Below, piece after piece: positions 63,592 through 64,000 of a stretch of DNA of 64,000 nucleotides (within the stretch, counting starts at the first letter, position 1; every line of letters starts with the position of its first letter). The translations under genes and the position numbers were made by a program. Under the pieces are notes generated by a model. That model worked only from the letters and a program-made list of their open reading frames with translations, was not told the DNA's origin and ran no database searches. The DNA lies in contig JAFKGR010000009.1 of the NCBI GenBank assembly GCA_017307735.1, forward strand, positions 1-64,000, read 5' to 3'. This stretch comes from Chitinophagaceae bacterium (GTDB taxonomy: Bacteria; Bacteroidota; Bacteroidia; Chitinophagales; Chitinophagaceae).

Positions 63592-64000
63592 TTACCGAAA
63601 TCCTTATACAATAAATATTTCTTCCTGATCTTTTTAAAATGGTCTAAGTCCGGTTGCCAGCTTTCTCTGATTTCTTTTTCTGATTTCTGATCTTTGATTT
63701 GTTGCCACAACTCATCATTACCCGCGAGTTTATCAAAAAATGATTTTTTCATATCACCTGATTTGGGTTTGATGAAAAAATTTTCTTTGTCCGGGAATAA
63801 TTTATAGGCCTCCAGAATATATTTTATCTGGATCTGGTTATTGATTTCTTTTAAAACTTTATTTTTTGGCCCGGAGAGATTCCATCCGTAACATTTTTGT
63901 CCATAGTGTTTGCTGTTCATCGCTCCTTCGCGGGGTCCGGGTGTGAATGAAAACATACTATCGGGGAGGGAAGGATCTCCAAAAATCTGAAATGGTTTTT
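63588..64000 (-). CDS. namZ: Exo-beta-N-acetylmuramidase NamZ (DUF1343), C-terminal part
   Basis: The frame is open to the right edge, so the N-terminus is outside the window. The 137 residues seen show the C-terminal part of the DUF1343 family: FGDPSLPDSMFSFTPGPREGA, KHYGQKCYGW, then the terminal KLAGNDELWQQI, ESWQPDLDHFKKIRKKYLL. NamZ releases terminal MurNAc from peptidoglycan fragments during wall recycling. It is followed by fmt with a 4-bp overlap. Confidence 0.85.
   Translation of the reverse strand, partial: KPFQIFGDPSLPDSMFSFTPGPREGAMNSKHYGQKCYGWNLSGPKNKVLKEINNQIQIKYILEAYKLFPDKENFFIKPKSGDMKKSFFDKLAGNDELWQQIKDQKSEKEIRESWQPDLDHFKKIRKKYLLYKDFGK

Noticed and set aside
1..64000. CRISPR arrays, prophage, defence or toxin-antitoxin modules, riboswitches and replication origins
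   Set aside because: I looked for spaced direct repeats, phage structural genes, transposases, known defence domains and dnaA-like box clusters and found none that I could support.

Overview
The window looks like a contiguous piece of a Bacteroidota chromosome, probably from the Chitinophagales/Sphingobacteriales side. Several things point there: a secreted subtilisin with a type IX secretion (T9SS) C-terminal domain, a TonB-dependent receptor with a carboxypeptidase-like N-terminal domain, DUF6266, DUF6249 and DUF4142 proteins, many lipoproteins ending their signal in (A/V)SC, upstream boxes of the TAnnTTTG type, and scarce Shine-Dalgarno sequences. Base composition is AT-rich and even. I see no prophage, CRISPR array, full insertion sequence or rRNA operon. 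There is one tRNA, tRNA-Cys(GCA).

Layout. 0-5 kb: the end of an unknown gene, a polytopic membrane protein, then purL overlapping an ADP-heptose epimerase (hldD). 5-9.7 kb: a DUF6266 gene with an apparent frameshift, a GAPDH-like dehydrogenase with a changed phosphate site, an inverted heptanucleotide repeat, cdsA, a CPBP protease and dusB. 9.7-16.4 kb: tadA, a fatty acid desaturase, an ECF sigma factor with a probable anti-sigma partner and a divergent DUF6249 gene, superoxide dismutase under a Fur-like box, a 140-bp MITE-like repeat, yidD, a DoxX-like protein and purB. 16.6-26 kb: a surface-polysaccharide cluster (two methyltransferases, two GT2 and one GT4 glycosyltransferases, a YfhO-type protein), then nnr and a DinB protein. 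26-35 kb: a lipoprotein, a membrane protein, the T9SS subtilisin, an RsmB-like RNA methyltransferase and the sucA-sucB pair. 35-46 kb: rpsT, an M14 peptidase, a nucleoside permease, a TonB receptor with a dipeptide epimerase and a secreted protein, a small lipoprotein and an MFS carboxylate carrier. 46-54.8 kb: a membrane pyrophosphatase, tRNA-Cys, a ferredoxin-reductase-like protein, pckA, an Xaa-Pro aminopeptidase, pssA-purS-rsmI. 54.8-64 kb: an M1 peptidase, a duplicated DUF4142 lipoprotein with a cupredoxin, the CCA-adding enzyme, a pRiA4b ORF-3 protein, miaA, a lipoprotein, fmt and the end of a NamZ (DUF1343) muramidase.

Most genes are housekeeping. They cover purine synthesis (purL, purS, purB, scattered), phospholipid synthesis (cdsA, pssA), the TCA cycle and gluconeogenesis (sucAB, pckA), and tRNA/rRNA modification (dusB, tadA, miaA, cca, rsmI, fmt). 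A second theme is peptide and wall-fragment use (M14, M1, Xaa-Pro and S8 peptidases, dipeptide epimerase, NamZ). I found no convincing new multi-gene system. The most interesting signals are regulatory or structural: a divergent ECF promoter pair built into one palindrome, a Fur-like box at the SOD gene, a MITE-like repeat, an inverted heptad repeat, two probable N-terminal frameshifts, a GAPDH paralogue with a rebuilt phosphate site, a recent intragenic DUF4142 duplication, and promoter boxes so close to start codons that they imply leaderless mRNAs.
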